Shown: positions 43,270-55,910, numbered from the stretch's first letter. The stretch: 64,000 nt of DNA from JAKAXS01 sp965279065 (GCA_965279065.1 OZ257134.1:3906001-3970000), one strand, 5' to 3'. The notes: generated by a model from the letters alone, not told the origin. Program-made: numbers and translations.

Positions 43270-44235
43270 ATGGCGCGGACCAAGATTGCCCTGATCGGCG
43301 GCGGTATGATCGGCGGCACGCTGGCTCATCTTATTGGGTTGAAGGAGCTGGGGGACGTCGTCCTGTTCGACATCGCCGAAGGCTTGCCGCAGGGCAAGTC
43401 GCTCGACATCGCCCAGTCCGGCGCCGTCGAAGGCTTCGACAGCGCCATGAAGGGCACCAACGCCTACGCCGACATCGAAGGCGCCAACGTCTGCATCGTC
43501 ACCGCCGGTGTACCGCGCAAGCCGGGCATGAGCCGCGATGATCTGATCGGCATCAATCTCAAGGTGATGGAGCAGGTCGGCGCCGGCATCAAGAAATACG
43601 CCCCCAACGCCCTCGTCATCTGCATCACCAACCCGCTCGATGCCATGGTCTGGGCGTTGCAGAAGTCGTCCGGCCTGCCGCGCAACATGGTGATCGGCAT
43701 GGCCGGCGTGCTCGACACTGCCCGCTTCCGCCACTTCCTCGCCGACGAGTTCAAGATCTCCGTGCAGGACGTCTCCGCCTTCGTGCTCGGTGGTCATGGC
43801 GACGACATGGTGCCGCTGGTCCGCTACTCCACGGTCGCCGGCATCCCGCTTCCCGACGTCGTCAAGATGGGCTGGATCCGCCAGGAACGCCTCGACCAGA
43901 TCGTCGATCGCACGCGCAAGGGCGGCGGCGAGATCGTCGGCCTGTTGAAGACCGGCTCGGCCTACTACGCTCCGGCCGCCTCGGCGGTCGAGATGGCCGA
44001 GAGCTTCCTCAAGGACAAGAAGCGCGTGCTGCCGTGCGCCGCCTATCTCAACGGCGAGTACGGCGTGAAAGGCCTCTACGTCGGCGTGCCCACCATCATC
44101 GGCTCGGGCGGCGCCGAACGCGTCGTCGAGATCGATTTGAATTCCGCCGAGCGCGCCATGTTCATGAAGTCGATCGAGTCCGTGAAGGGGCTGGTGGACG
44201 CCTGCATTAAGATCGCGCCGCAGCTTGCAGCTTAA
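43270..44235 (+). CDS. mdh: Malate dehydrogenase
   Basis: The 321-residue product is a LDH-like (type 3) malate dehydrogenase that oxidises malate to oxaloacetate with NAD. The NAD fold GGGMIGGTLAH is at 9-19, the substrate Arg segment is GVPRKPGMSRDDL, and the catalytic His is in VLGGHGDDMVPL near 176. GAGACA precedes the ATG. It opens the TCA gene cluster and is separated from sucC by an inserted four-helix bundle gene. Confidence 0.97.
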   Translation: MARTKIALIGGGMIGGTLAHLIGLKELGDVVLFDIAEGLPQGKSLDIAQSGAVEGFDSAMKGTNAYADIEGANVCIVTAGVPRKPGMSRDDLIGINLKVMEQVGAGIKKYAPNALVICITNPLDAMVWALQKSSGLPRNMVIGMAGVLDTARFRHFLADEFKISVQDVSAFVLGGHGDDMVPLVRYSTVAGIPLPDVVKMGWIRQERLDQIVDRTRKGGGEIVGLLKTGSAYYAPAASAVEMAESFLKDKKRVLPCAAYLNGEYGVKGLYVGVPTIIGSGGAERVVEIDLNSAERAMFMKSIESVKGLVDACIKIAPQLAA

Positions 44236-44251
44236 GGGAAGTGAAGGGGGC

Positions 44252-44678
44252 AGTCGGGAGTGGTGAGTCGTGAGTGGGGCGACGATCGCTTCTTATCAGG
44301 ATCTGGATGTCTGGCAGCGGGCGATGGATTTAGCGGCCGCCTGCTACAAGCTTACCGAAGCCTTCCCAAAACACGAGCAGTTCGGGATGACATCGCAAAT
44401 CCGGCGAGCCTCCGTCTCCGTGCCGGCAAATATCGCCGAAGGTTACGGGAGGGATACGAGAGCGATGTATGTCCAGTTTCTGCGCATCAGCCAGGGTTCG
44501 ATTAGAGAGTTGGAGACGCTCCTGCTGCTTTGCGAGCGCGTAGAACTTGCCGCCTCTTCTCTTATCCAGCCTGTATTGGATTTGACCATACGCGTCAGCA
44601 AAATGCTCAGGTCGCTCATTCGTAGTCTCGAGAACAATAGAGGTTAGCCACTCACGACTCCCGACTCACCACTCACGA
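44252..44678. mobile_element. Four-helix bundle gene unit bounded by inverted repeats
   Basis: The left border, 44252-44277, and the right border, 44648-44678, are made of GTGAGTC/GTCGGGAG-type units in opposite orientation. The exact shared inverted part is GAGTCGTGAGTGG (44265-44277 on the left, its complement at 44648-44660). The unit lies between mdh and sucC, which are adjacent in most relatives, so it looks like an insertion. No transposase is present, and no target duplication was recognised. Confidence 0.55.
44270..44647 (+). CDS. Four-helix bundle protein (23S rRNA IVS-type)
   Basis: The 125-residue product belongs to the family often encoded in 23S rRNA intervening sequences. Family blocks are SYQDLDVWQRAMDLAAACYK, FGMTSQIRRASVSVPANIAE with the GYGRDT turn, and YVQFLRISQGSIRELETLLL. 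The start is a GTG at 44270 inside the left inverted repeat. The fold forms a pentamer in known structures; function is unknown. Here it is not in rRNA but within a TCA operon. G+C content appears lower than in mdh and sucC. Confidence 0.92.
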   Translation: MSGATIASYQDLDVWQRAMDLAAACYKLTEAFPKHEQFGMTSQIRRASVSVPANIAEGYGRDTRAMYVQFLRISQGSIRELETLLLLCERVELAASSLIQPVLDLTIRVSKMLRSLIRSLENNRG

Positions 44679-44701
44679 TATAGCTAGCGCGGAGCGCCCC
44701 C

Positions 44702-45901
44702 ATGAACATCCACGAATACCAGGCCAAGGATCTCTATCGCCAGTACGGCATCCCGACGGGCGCAGGCTTCCCCGCTTTCACCGCTGACGAAGCCGTCGCC
44801 GCTGCCAAGAAGCTGCCCGGCCCGGTCTGGGTCGTGAAATCGCAGATTCATGCCGGCGGTCGCGGCAAGGGCACGTTCAAGGAAAAGGCGGCTGGCGAAA
44901 AGGGCGGCGTTCGCATCGCCAAGTCGATCGACGAGGTCAAGGCGTTTGCCGGCCAGATGCTCGGCAACACCCTCGTCACGATCCAGACCGGTCCCGCCGG
45001 CCGCGTCGTCAACCGCCTCTACGTCGAGGACGGCTCGCAGATCGACCGCGAACTCTACCTGTCCGCCCTCGTCGACCGCGAGACGGCGCGCGTCGCCTTC
45101 ATCGCCTCGACTGAAGGCGGCATGGACATCGAGAAGGTGGCTCACGACACGCCCGAGAAGATCTTCACGATGTCGATCGACCCGGCCACCGGCTTCCAGG
45201 CCTACCACGGCCGCAAGATCGCCTTCGCCCTCGGCCTCAAGGGCGACCTCGTCAAGCAGTGCTCCAAGCTGATCGAGAACCTCTACCGGATGGTCGTCGA
45301 GAAGGACATGAGCCTGCTCGAGATCAACCCGTTGGTCGTCACCAAGGACGGCAAGCTGATCTGCCTCGACGGCAAGATGAACTTCGACGGCAACGCCCTT
45401 TATCGCCACCCCGACATCGTCGCCCTACGCGACGAGGGCGAGGAAGACCCGATGGAGATCGAAGCCTCCAAGCACGACCTGTCCTACGTCAAGCTCGACG
45501 GCACCATCGGCTGCATGGTGAACGGCGCCGGCCTGGCCATGGCCACCATGGACATCATCAAGCTCTACGGAGCCGAGCCGGCCAACTTCCTCGACGTCGG
45601 TGGCGGCGCCAGCAAAGAGAAGGTGCAGGCGGCGTTCAAGATTATCTTGTCGGACCCGGCCGTTAAAGGCATCCTGGTCAACATCTTCGGCGGTATCATG
45701 CGCTGTGACATCATCGCGGAAGGCGTCATCGCCGCCGCCCGCGAGATGGACATCACGGTGCCGCTGGTGGTGCGTCTGGAAGGCACGAACGTCGAACTCG
45801 GCAAGGAAATCCTGGCCAAGTCCGGCTTGAAAATCGTGCCCGCCGACGATCTGGCCGATGCCGCCGCCAAGATCACCGCCGAGGTGAAGAAGGCAGCCTG
45901 A
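44702..45901 (+). CDS. sucC: Succinyl-CoA synthetase beta subunit
   Basis: The 399-residue product is SucC, the ATP-grasp subunit that makes nucleotide triphosphate from succinyl-CoA. It starts MNIHEYQAKDLYRQYGIPTG, with VVKSQIHAGGRGKGTFKEKA (nucleotide site), ALVDRETARVAFIASTEGGM and the CoA-ligase domain blocks MVNGAGLAMATMDIIKLYG and GGIMRCDIIAEGVI. Length fits the family. It is followed not by sucD directly but by a small membrane-protein gene. Confidence 0.98.
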   Translation: MNIHEYQAKDLYRQYGIPTGAGFPAFTADEAVAAAKKLPGPVWVVKSQIHAGGRGKGTFKEKAAGEKGGVRIAKSIDEVKAFAGQMLGNTLVTIQTGPAGRVVNRLYVEDGSQIDRELYLSALVDRETARVAFIASTEGGMDIEKVAHDTPEKIFTMSIDPATGFQAYHGRKIAFALGLKGDLVKQCSKLIENLYRMVVEKDMSLLEINPLVVTKDGKLICLDGKMNFDGNALYRHPDIVALRDEGEEDPMEIEASKHDLSYVKLDGTIGCMVNGAGLAMATMDIIKLYGAEPANFLDVGGGASKEKVQAAFKIILSDPAVKGILVNIFGGIMRCDIIAEGVIAAAREMDITVPLVVRLEGTNVELGKEILAKSGLKIVPADDLADAAAKITAEVKKAA

Positions 45902-45965
45902 GGCCGGGGAGCCCTTGAACCGGTACTGGCCACAGAAGCCGGGCCCAAGCCTTTGGAGGAAAAAC

Positions 45966-46259
45966 ATGCCTGAGTTGGATCAGTTTCTGGTCATCGCTGC
46001 CGCGATCGTCGTGCTGCAGTTCATCGCCGCCATCATCGGTCCCGGCGCCTTGAAATTCGTCAGTTATCTCTCGATCCTGGCCGCCGTGGGCCTCGCCGGC
46101 TACGCGTTCTACATCGGCCGGACGACGCCCTATCCCGGCGAGCAGACCGACAGCTTCGAGCACGCCTTGCAGTTTGGCATCGTCGCCGTGGTGTTGTTGG
46201 TCACGCACATCATCATCAGCGCTCTGTTCCGGGCCATGGCCCGCGCCAGCACTGCGTGA
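45966..46259 (+). CDS. Small three-helix membrane protein between sucC and sucD
   Basis: The 97-residue product is almost wholly hydrophobic, with segments at about 6-26 (FLVIAAAIVVLQFIAAIIG), 30-50 (FVSYLSILAAVGLAGYAFYI) and 68-90 (FGIVAVVLLVTHIIISALF), separated by a short polar loop (TTPYPGEQTDSFEH). GGAGG is placed well before the ATG at 45966. I know no family for it. sucC and sucD are directly adjacent in most bacteria, so its place inside the operon is unusual. Confidence 0.8.
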   Translation: MPELDQFLVIAAAIVVLQFIAAIIGPGALKFVSYLSILAAVGLAGYAFYIGRTTPYPGEQTDSFEHALQFGIVAVVLLVTHIIISALFRAMARASTA

Positions 46260-46375
46260 GTGAACCGCTTCGGCGCGCCCTGTGTGAAATAGGAGCAAAG
46301 TCGACGTTAGAATGGCTTGATGCAGCGCAACAAACCGCTAAAAGCTTTGCAGCTAAACAAGCGGGGCGCTGACTG

Positions 46376-47275
46376 ATGGCCATTCTCGTCGACAAGTCCA
46401 CGAAAGTCCTTTGCCAGGGCATCACCGGTAGTCAGGGCACCTTCCACACCAAGCAGGCCATCGCCTACGGCACCGCCACGGTCGCCGGCGTCACGCCCGG
46501 CAAGGGCGGCAGCAAACACCCCGACGCCGACCTGTCCCACATCCCGATGTTCGACACGGTCGCTGATGCCAAGGCCGCCACCGGCGCCACCGCCAGCGCC
46601 GTCTACGTCCCCCCGCCCTTCGCCGCCGACGCCATCCTCGAAGCCATCGACGCGGAAATGCCGCTGATCGTCTGCATTACCGAAGGCATCCCGGTGATGG
46701 ACATGGTGCGTGTGAAGCGCGCGCTCGACGGCTCCAAGTCGCGCCTGCTCGGACCCAACTGCCCCGGTGTGCTGACGCCGGAAGCCTGCAAGATCGGCAT
46801 CATGCCGGGCAACATCTTCCGCAAGGGCAACGTCGGCATCGTCTCGCGCTCCGGCACGCTGACCTATGAAGCCGTCTTCCAGACCACCAAGGAAGGACTG
46901 GGCCAGACCACGGCCGTCGGCATCGGCGGCGACCCGGTCAAGGGCACCGAATTCATCGACATGCTCGACCTGTTCCTCGGCGACCCCGAGACGACCTCGA
47001 TCATCATGATCGGCGAAATCGGCGGTTCCGCCGAGGAAGATGCCGCCGAATACATCAAGTCCGAAGCGAAGAAGGGTCGCAAGAAGCCGATGGCCGGCTT
47101 CATCGCCGGCGTCACCGCGCCGCCCGGCCGCCGCATGGGGCATGCTGGCGCCATCATCTCCGGCGGCAAGGGCAAGGCCGAGGACAAGCTGGAAGCCATG
47201 AAGTCGGCGGGCATCGCCATCGCCGACAGCCCCGCCTCGCTCGGCAAGACGTTGCTGAAGGTCTTAAAACGGTGA
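46376..47275 (+). CDS. sucD: Succinyl-CoA synthetase alpha subunit
   Basis: The 299-residue product is SucD, which binds CoA and carries the phosphohistidine. The opening AILVDKSTKVLCQGITGSQG, the CoA-fold GPNCPGVLTPEACKIGIMPG, and RMGHAGAIISGGKGKAEDK with the active His near 255 are typical. It is separated from the small membrane gene by 116 bases and from sucA by 110 bases. Confidence 0.98.
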   Translation: MAILVDKSTKVLCQGITGSQGTFHTKQAIAYGTATVAGVTPGKGGSKHPDADLSHIPMFDTVADAKAATGATASAVYVPPPFAADAILEAIDAEMPLIVCITEGIPVMDMVRVKRALDGSKSRLLGPNCPGVLTPEACKIGIMPGNIFRKGNVGIVSRSGTLTYEAVFQTTKEGLGQTTAVGIGGDPVKGTEFIDMLDLFLGDPETTSIIMIGEIGGSAEEDAAEYIKSEAKKGRKKPMAGFIAGVTAPPGRRMGHAGAIISGGKGKAEDKLEAMKSAGIAIADSPASLGKTLLKVLKR

Positions 47276-47304
47276 CTTGCGCTACCTAAATTTGTGCGAT
47301 GCGA

Positions 47305-47337
47305 TATAATCGCCTCAGGCCGGAGTAAGCCTGAGGC
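47305..47337 (+). promoter_or_regulatory. Perfect -10 box and hairpin before sucA
   Basis: TATAAT at 47305-47310 is followed at once by a hairpin, GCCTCAGGC (47312-47320) with GCCTGAGGC (47329-47337), 49 bases before the sucA start. No good -35 box is seen. It may be a separate sucA promoter whose RNA begins with the hairpin, or a partial terminator after sucD. Confidence 0.4.
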
Positions 47338-47385
47338 CTCAGTCTGACTTTATCCGAAGAGACTTGCAGCGGGGGTTGAACCTTC

Positions 47386-50379
<2,994 letters not shown>

Positions 50380-50437
50380 TGCAAGCTTAACCGCGCAGCC
50401 CGAGCGGCGCGAACCGAGGACAGGGACGAGACAGGTC

Positions 50438-51742
50438 ATGGCGATCGAAATCCGCGTGCCGACGTTGGGCGAAAGCATCACCGAGGCGACCGTCGGCAAG
50501 TGGTTCAAGAAGCCGGGTGACGCCGTGAAGGCCGATGAGCCCCTCGTTGAGCTGGAGACGGACAAGGTCACTGTCGAAGTCCCCTCGCCGGGCGCCGGTA
50601 CGCTGGGCGATATCACGGCCAAACAGGGCGACACGGTTGCCATCGGCTCCGTGCTCGGCGCGCTGAACGAAGGTGGCGCCGCCGCGGCCAAGCCGGAGCC
50701 GAAAGCCGAAGCGCCTAAGAAGGCCCCGGACAAGGCACCCGAAAAGCCAGCGCGCGCCAACCCCGACGCTGCGTTCGCGCCGGCCAAGGCTGACACACCA
50801 CCCAGCCCATCAGCCCGCAAGGCCGCCGCCGAAGCCGGCATCGCCACCGACGACATCAACGGCTCCGGCCGTCGCGGTCAGGTGCTGAAGGAGGACGTCG
50901 CGGCTGCTGTTGCAAAGCGACCCGAGCCGAAGCCTGAACCCGCTCCGGCGCGCAAGGAAGAAGCACCCGCTGCTCAGCGCAACGCCGCGACCCAGATGCC
51001 CGTGCCGGCGTCCAACATGCGTCTTCCGTCCTACTCCGAAGACGGCCGCGAAGAGCGCGTGAAGATGACGCGACTGCGCCAGACCATCGCCCATCGCCTC
51101 AAGGAGGCCCAGAACACCGCGGCGATGCTGACCACCTTCAACGACGCCGACATGAGCGCGGTGATGGCGCTGCGCTCGCACTACAAGGACCTGTTCGAGA
51201 AGCGCCACGGCACAAAGCTGGGCTTCATGGGCTTCTTCGTGAAGGCCTGCATCCAGGCTCTGCGCGAGATCCCCTCGGTCAACGCCGAGATCGACGGCAC
51301 TGACGTCGTCTACAAGAACTACTACCACATCGGCGTCGCCGTCGGCACCGACCGCGGTCTTGTCGTTCCCGTGCTGCGTGACGCCGATCGCATGTCGATC
51401 GCCGAGATCGAAGCCGGCATCGCCGAGTACGGCCGCAAGGCCCGCGACGGCAAGCTGTCGATCGACGACATGCAGGGCGGTACCTTCACCATCTCCAACG
51501 GCGGCGTCTACGGCTCGATGCTGTCGACGCCGATCCTCAACTCACCGCAGTCCGGCATCTTGGGCATGCACCGCATCGAGGAACGTCCCGTCGTGCGCAA
51601 CGGCGAAGTCGTCGCCCGCCCGATGATGTACCTCGCGCTCAGCTACGATCACCGCCTCGTCGACGGCAAGGAAGCCGTCACCTTCCTCGTCCGCGTCCGC
51701 GAATGCCTCGAAGACCCGCAACGCTTCCTCCTGGAACTCTAG
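50438..51742 (+). CDS. sucB: 2-oxoglutarate dehydrogenase E2 (dihydrolipoyl succinyltransferase)
   Basis: The 434-residue product has one lipoyl domain with the modified Lys43 (ELETDKVTVEVPS), a Pro, Ala and Lys-rich linker to about 118, an E3/E1-binding domain (SPSARKAAAEAGIATDDING and GRRGQVLKEDV), and a C-terminal catalytic domain with the MYLALSYDHRLVDGKEAVTF active-site His-Asp block. It lies 58 bases after sucA. Confidence 0.98.
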   Translation: MAIEIRVPTLGESITEATVGKWFKKPGDAVKADEPLVELETDKVTVEVPSPGAGTLGDITAKQGDTVAIGSVLGALNEGGAAAAKPEPKAEAPKKAPDKAPEKPARANPDAAFAPAKADTPPSPSARKAAAEAGIATDDINGSGRRGQVLKEDVAAAVAKRPEPKPEPAPARKEEAPAAQRNAATQMPVPASNMRLPSYSEDGREERVKMTRLRQTIAHRLKEAQNTAAMLTTFNDADMSAVMALRSHYKDLFEKRHGTKLGFMGFFVKACIQALREIPSVNAEIDGTDVVYKNYYHIGVAVGTDRGLVVPVLRDADRMSIAEIEAGIAEYGRKARDGKLSIDDMQGGTFTISNGGVYGSMLSTPILNSPQSGILGMHRIEERPVVRNGEVVARPMMYLALSYDHRLVDGKEAVTFLVRVRECLEDPQRFLLEL

Positions 51743-51750
51743 GGGATCGC

Positions 51751-52167
51751 GTGCCCTCGCCACACGCTCCCGAGTTCGCATCGCTGATCGCATTCCTGCG
51801 TCGCGTGCCCGCCATCGCGACCAATGACACGCCGTCGCTCGGCATCGGCACCGGAACGGACGAAGCCCGCCTCTGGTGGATCAAGTTTGAGATCGACATT
51901 ACGCATGCCCTGGCGTGGAACGTCGTGCAGGAATTTGGCTGTGTCTTGAACTATCTCTCGATGACGGAGAGGCTGCCCACGGTTTTCAAGCCTGTTTCGC
52001 CGGCGCCTTATCTCAACGGCGGTCCGCGCGAGTTTCTGTCCTGGGTCATCGAATGCCAGGACGCCGAATTCACTCCCGCTCTCGCGGCGAAGTGGCTTGA
52101 GAGCCGCCTGCCGCAACCGGTCGACGATATCTCCAATTGGCCGGCTGACGACAACGCCGCCGCCTAG
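51751..52167 (+). CDS. Hypothetical protein between sucB and lpdA
   Basis: The 138-residue product starts with GTG at 51751 (AGGGGA ribosome site) eight bases after sucB, and ends 14 bases before lpdA, so it is almost surely cotranscribed. I do not recognise it. It is soluble, slightly acidic, Trp rich (for example ARLWWIKFEIDITHALAWNV), and ends in PADDNAAA. No signal peptide or membrane segment is seen. Codon use fits its neighbours, supporting a real gene. Confidence 0.82.
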   Translation: MPSPHAPEFASLIAFLRRVPAIATNDTPSLGIGTGTDEARLWWIKFEIDITHALAWNVVQEFGCVLNYLSMTERLPTVFKPVSPAPYLNGGPREFLSWVIECQDAEFTPALAAKWLESRLPQPVDDISNWPADDNAAA

Positions 52168-52181
52168 CAGGAACGGACATC

Positions 52182-53585
<1,404 letters not shown>

Positions 53586-53667
53586 ACGGCAGACTGCTGC
53601 TGCTTCAATAACAATCATTCTTGATCGGACTAAGGGCCATGGCTATCTGCACACTGCTTATGTGTGG

Positions 53668-54393
53668 ATGGACCAAATGGCAATTGCACCGCTGCGTCGT
53701 CGCTCTTCGGCATCGAAAATGGTGCGCGTCCTGCGCGCCGCTTGCTCCGTAGTCAACAGTTCTGCCCTAGCAGCCTGGGCGCAGACGCTGGTCTCGATGA
53801 TCGCCTTGTACTTCGCTTTTGTTAGCGTCGAATCCTGGCGGGAGCAGGAGTTAGCAAAACGACAAGCAGAGATAGCAAGCACTCTAATATTCAAAATCAG
53901 TTCACTTCACTCGGTATTCACAGCCATGTGGCCAGAACCGCAACGCTACACTGATGCAGATCTGACAAAGGAAGGCTCGATTCTCAAGGCCGTCTATGCA
54001 CAGCCAGCCTACTTTCAGTTTCTGGGCCAAGCGAAGGAGCTGAAACTCTATGCTGGGGTAGTCAGTGGCACAATCCCAGAAAAAGTCTTGCAGCTCCGAA
54101 TTGCAGAACTCGTCGGAGACCTAGAGGCTGTAGCTGACTGCGTTCAGCACCTGAGGACCCTCGATAGGGAGCCGATTGAGAATAAGAGCGGCAGCATCTG
54201 GAAAACTCGAGCAATGAGTGCTCTTGCTGTATTCTCGCTTCTGCCCGAACAAAAATCCATCCCTCAGAATAAGAATGCTTGTAACTTCGAGTTCTTAGAC
54301 GTTTTAAGTCAGATGGAGCAGATTCAGAGACTAGCATCCAAGTTTCTGACTTTGTCGCCACAGGCTCGAGCCAAGGCTGCGGCCGCAAGCTAG
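53668..54393 (+). CDS. Orphan hypothetical membrane-anchored protein of atypical composition
   Basis: I do not recognise this 241-residue protein. A membrane segment at about 32-52 (LAAWAQTLVSMIALYFAFVSV) is followed by a helical domain of about 190 residues with ISSLHSVFTAMWPEPQRYTD, LGQAKELKLYAGVVSGTIPE and LSQMEQIQRLASKFLTLSPQ. Two 60-base stretches counted by hand hold 26 and 31 G+C, far below its neighbours, suggesting recent acquisition. The start may be 53668, 53677 or 53719. The N-anchor plus helical domain plan is like that of the hypothetical at 38415, but no sequence kinship is clear. Confidence 0.7.
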   Translation: MDQMAIAPLRRRSSASKMVRVLRAACSVVNSSALAAWAQTLVSMIALYFAFVSVESWREQELAKRQAEIASTLIFKISSLHSVFTAMWPEPQRYTDADLTKEGSILKAVYAQPAYFQFLGQAKELKLYAGVVSGTIPEKVLQLRIAELVGDLEAVADCVQHLRTLDREPIENKSGSIWKTRAMSALAVFSLLPEQKSIPQNKNACNFEFLDVLSQMEQIQRLASKFLTLSPQARAKAAAAS

Positions 54394-54462
54394 GCGCTAC
54401 CCACGTCAAGAAGGCATCGCAGTTTTCCGAAGCGGGGAGCAACGTGGACAACGGTGGCTCCC

Positions 54463-55836
54463 TCAAACAACGTGCGCGTCCGCCGCGCTCGAACCCACGG
54501 CATCCCGCAAGATTTCCAGCGCCGCCTTCAGCTCCGTTCGGTTTCGCGCTGCCCCTAACGCCGCACGAATGCCGCTCGGCGCGTCGGGCGAAACGGCGAA
54601 TGCATCGCTGGCCACCACGCCCAGTCCCCGGCTGCGCAGCAGTGCCGAAAAGCGCTCGCTCGACCACGTGCTCGGCGCCGGCAGCCAGATGTGCGGACTG
54701 TTTGGCTGCGCCGCGAAGCGATCCGCGCCCAACACCTCGCGGCTAAGAGCTTGCCGCGCCGCCGCTTCCTGACGGACAGCGGCGATGATCGCGTCCGCGC
54801 TGCCATTCTGCATCCAGCGGATCGCGACAGCCGTCATCAACGGTGCCGGCATTTGCGTGACGGCGCGCAACGCGGCAGCGACGCGCTGCGCCGCATCCGC
54901 CGCCGGCGCCACCAGCAGTGAAGTTCGTAGGCCCGGTGCGAGACACTTCGACAAGCTGGCAGCGAGATACGCCTGGTCGGGAACGAGCGCCGTCAGCGGC
55001 CGCACCGAAGCGTCGAGAAAGAAGTACGGATCATCCTCGATCAGCGTCAGCCCACGCTTGACGATGACGTCCGCGATGTCGGCCCGGCGCCGCGCGCTCA
55101 TCGTTGCCGTCGTCGGATTGTGCATCGTCGGCGTCAGCACGATCAGCTTCGCCTTGTGCTTCCGGCACGCCGCGTCGAGCGCGCCGGAAACGACGCCGCT
55201 CTCGTCCATGGCGACGCCAACCAACCGAACCCGGGCCAACGCAGCAGCGGCCTTGAGCCCCGGATACGTCAGCGCCTCCGCGAGAACGATATCGCCCGGC
55301 TCAGCGAGGTCCAGCAGCAGCGCGGCCAGCGTCGCCTGCGTGCCGGGCGCGATCACGGTGCGGTCGGCCCTGAGTCCTGGGAGCCGTCCGTGCAGCCACT
55401 TGGCCGCAATCGCCCGCTCGGCTGCCGAACCGCCCGCCTGTTGATAGGTGAGGTACGGCCCGAAGCCCGTTTGCCGCCGGATCTCCGCCAGCGTCGCCGC
55501 CAGCCGCGCATCCAGGTCTGCGCCCTCCGGCTGCGGCGGCAGGTTCATCGACAGGTCGATGGCCGGCATTGCACCCGCGCACCTCACCGCCGCCGCGTTC
55601 GCCGCCACGAAAGTGCCGCGTCCGGTTCGCGCATCGACCAAGTGCAGCCGGCGCGCCTCGGCGTAGGCCCGCGTCACTGTCGTCACATCGAGGTCGAGGG
55701 CAGCGGCAAGGGCGCGATGCGTCGGCAGCCGTTGGCCCTGATGCACAACGCCACCGGCAATGTCATCCGCCAGCGCATCGACGATCCGCTGGTAGGCGGG
55801 CCCCCGTCGCCCCTCGATTGTCGGCATCCAATCCAT
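54463..55836 (-). CDS. MocR-type transcriptional regulator (GntR wHTH fused to aminotransferase)
   Basis: The 457-residue product has an N-terminal GntR winged helix-turn-helix (about 10-78: AYQRIVDALADDIAGGVVHQ, GQRLPTHRALAAALDLDVTT VTRAYAEA read as two segments) and a fold-type I aminotransferase domain with Asp268 or Asp269 (LIEDDPYFF) and the PLP Lys297 (AASLSKCLAPGLR). MocR proteins sense PLP or amino-compounds and usually act on a divergent gene. Its start codon lies inside one of two AATCCATACAAT repeats, and the divergent gene codes for a DUF983 protein. A second start at 55827 is possible. Confidence 0.93.
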   Translation of the reverse strand: MDWMPTIEGRRGPAYQRIVDALADDIAGGVVHQGQRLPTHRALAAALDLDVTTVTRAYAEARRLHLVDARTGRGTFVAANAAAVRCAGAMPAIDLSMNLPPQPEGADLDARLAATLAEIRRQTGFGPYLTYQQAGGSAAERAIAAKWLHGRLPGLRADRTVIAPGTQATLAALLLDLAEPGDIVLAEALTYPGLKAAAALARVRLVGVAMDESGVVSGALDAACRKHKAKLIVLTPTMHNPTTATMSARRRADIADVIVKRGLTLIEDDPYFFLDASVRPLTALVPDQAYLAASLSKCLAPGLRTSLLVAPAADAAQRVAAALRAVTQMPAPLMTAVAIRWMQNGSADAIIAAVRQEAAARQALSREVLGADRFAAQPNSPHIWLPAPSTWSSERFSALLRSRGLGVVASDAFAVSPDAPSGIRAALGAARNRTELKAALEILRDAVGSSAADAHVV

Positions 55837-55874
55837 ACAATAGCGTCAATCCGCGCGCATTAAATCCATACAAT
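55830..55874. promoter_or_regulatory. Two AATCCATACAAT direct repeats: candidate MocR operator
   Basis: Identical 12-base direct repeats lie at 55830-55841 and 55863-55874, 33 bases apart start to start, about three helical turns. The first overlaps the MocR start codon and the second lies upstream of TATATT at 55881-55886, a possible -10 box of the DUF983 gene. MocR-type regulators are known to bind directly repeated sites in divergent promoters. Confidence 0.6.
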
Positions 55875-55910
55875 CTGTTCTATATTTGGATCCAGGAAAG
55901 CACAACGACC

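Noticed and set aside
44270..44647. An rRNA fragment next to the four-helix bundle gene, as this family often sits in 23S rRNA
   Set aside because: No 23S-like sequence borders the gene; both flanks are mdh and sucC.
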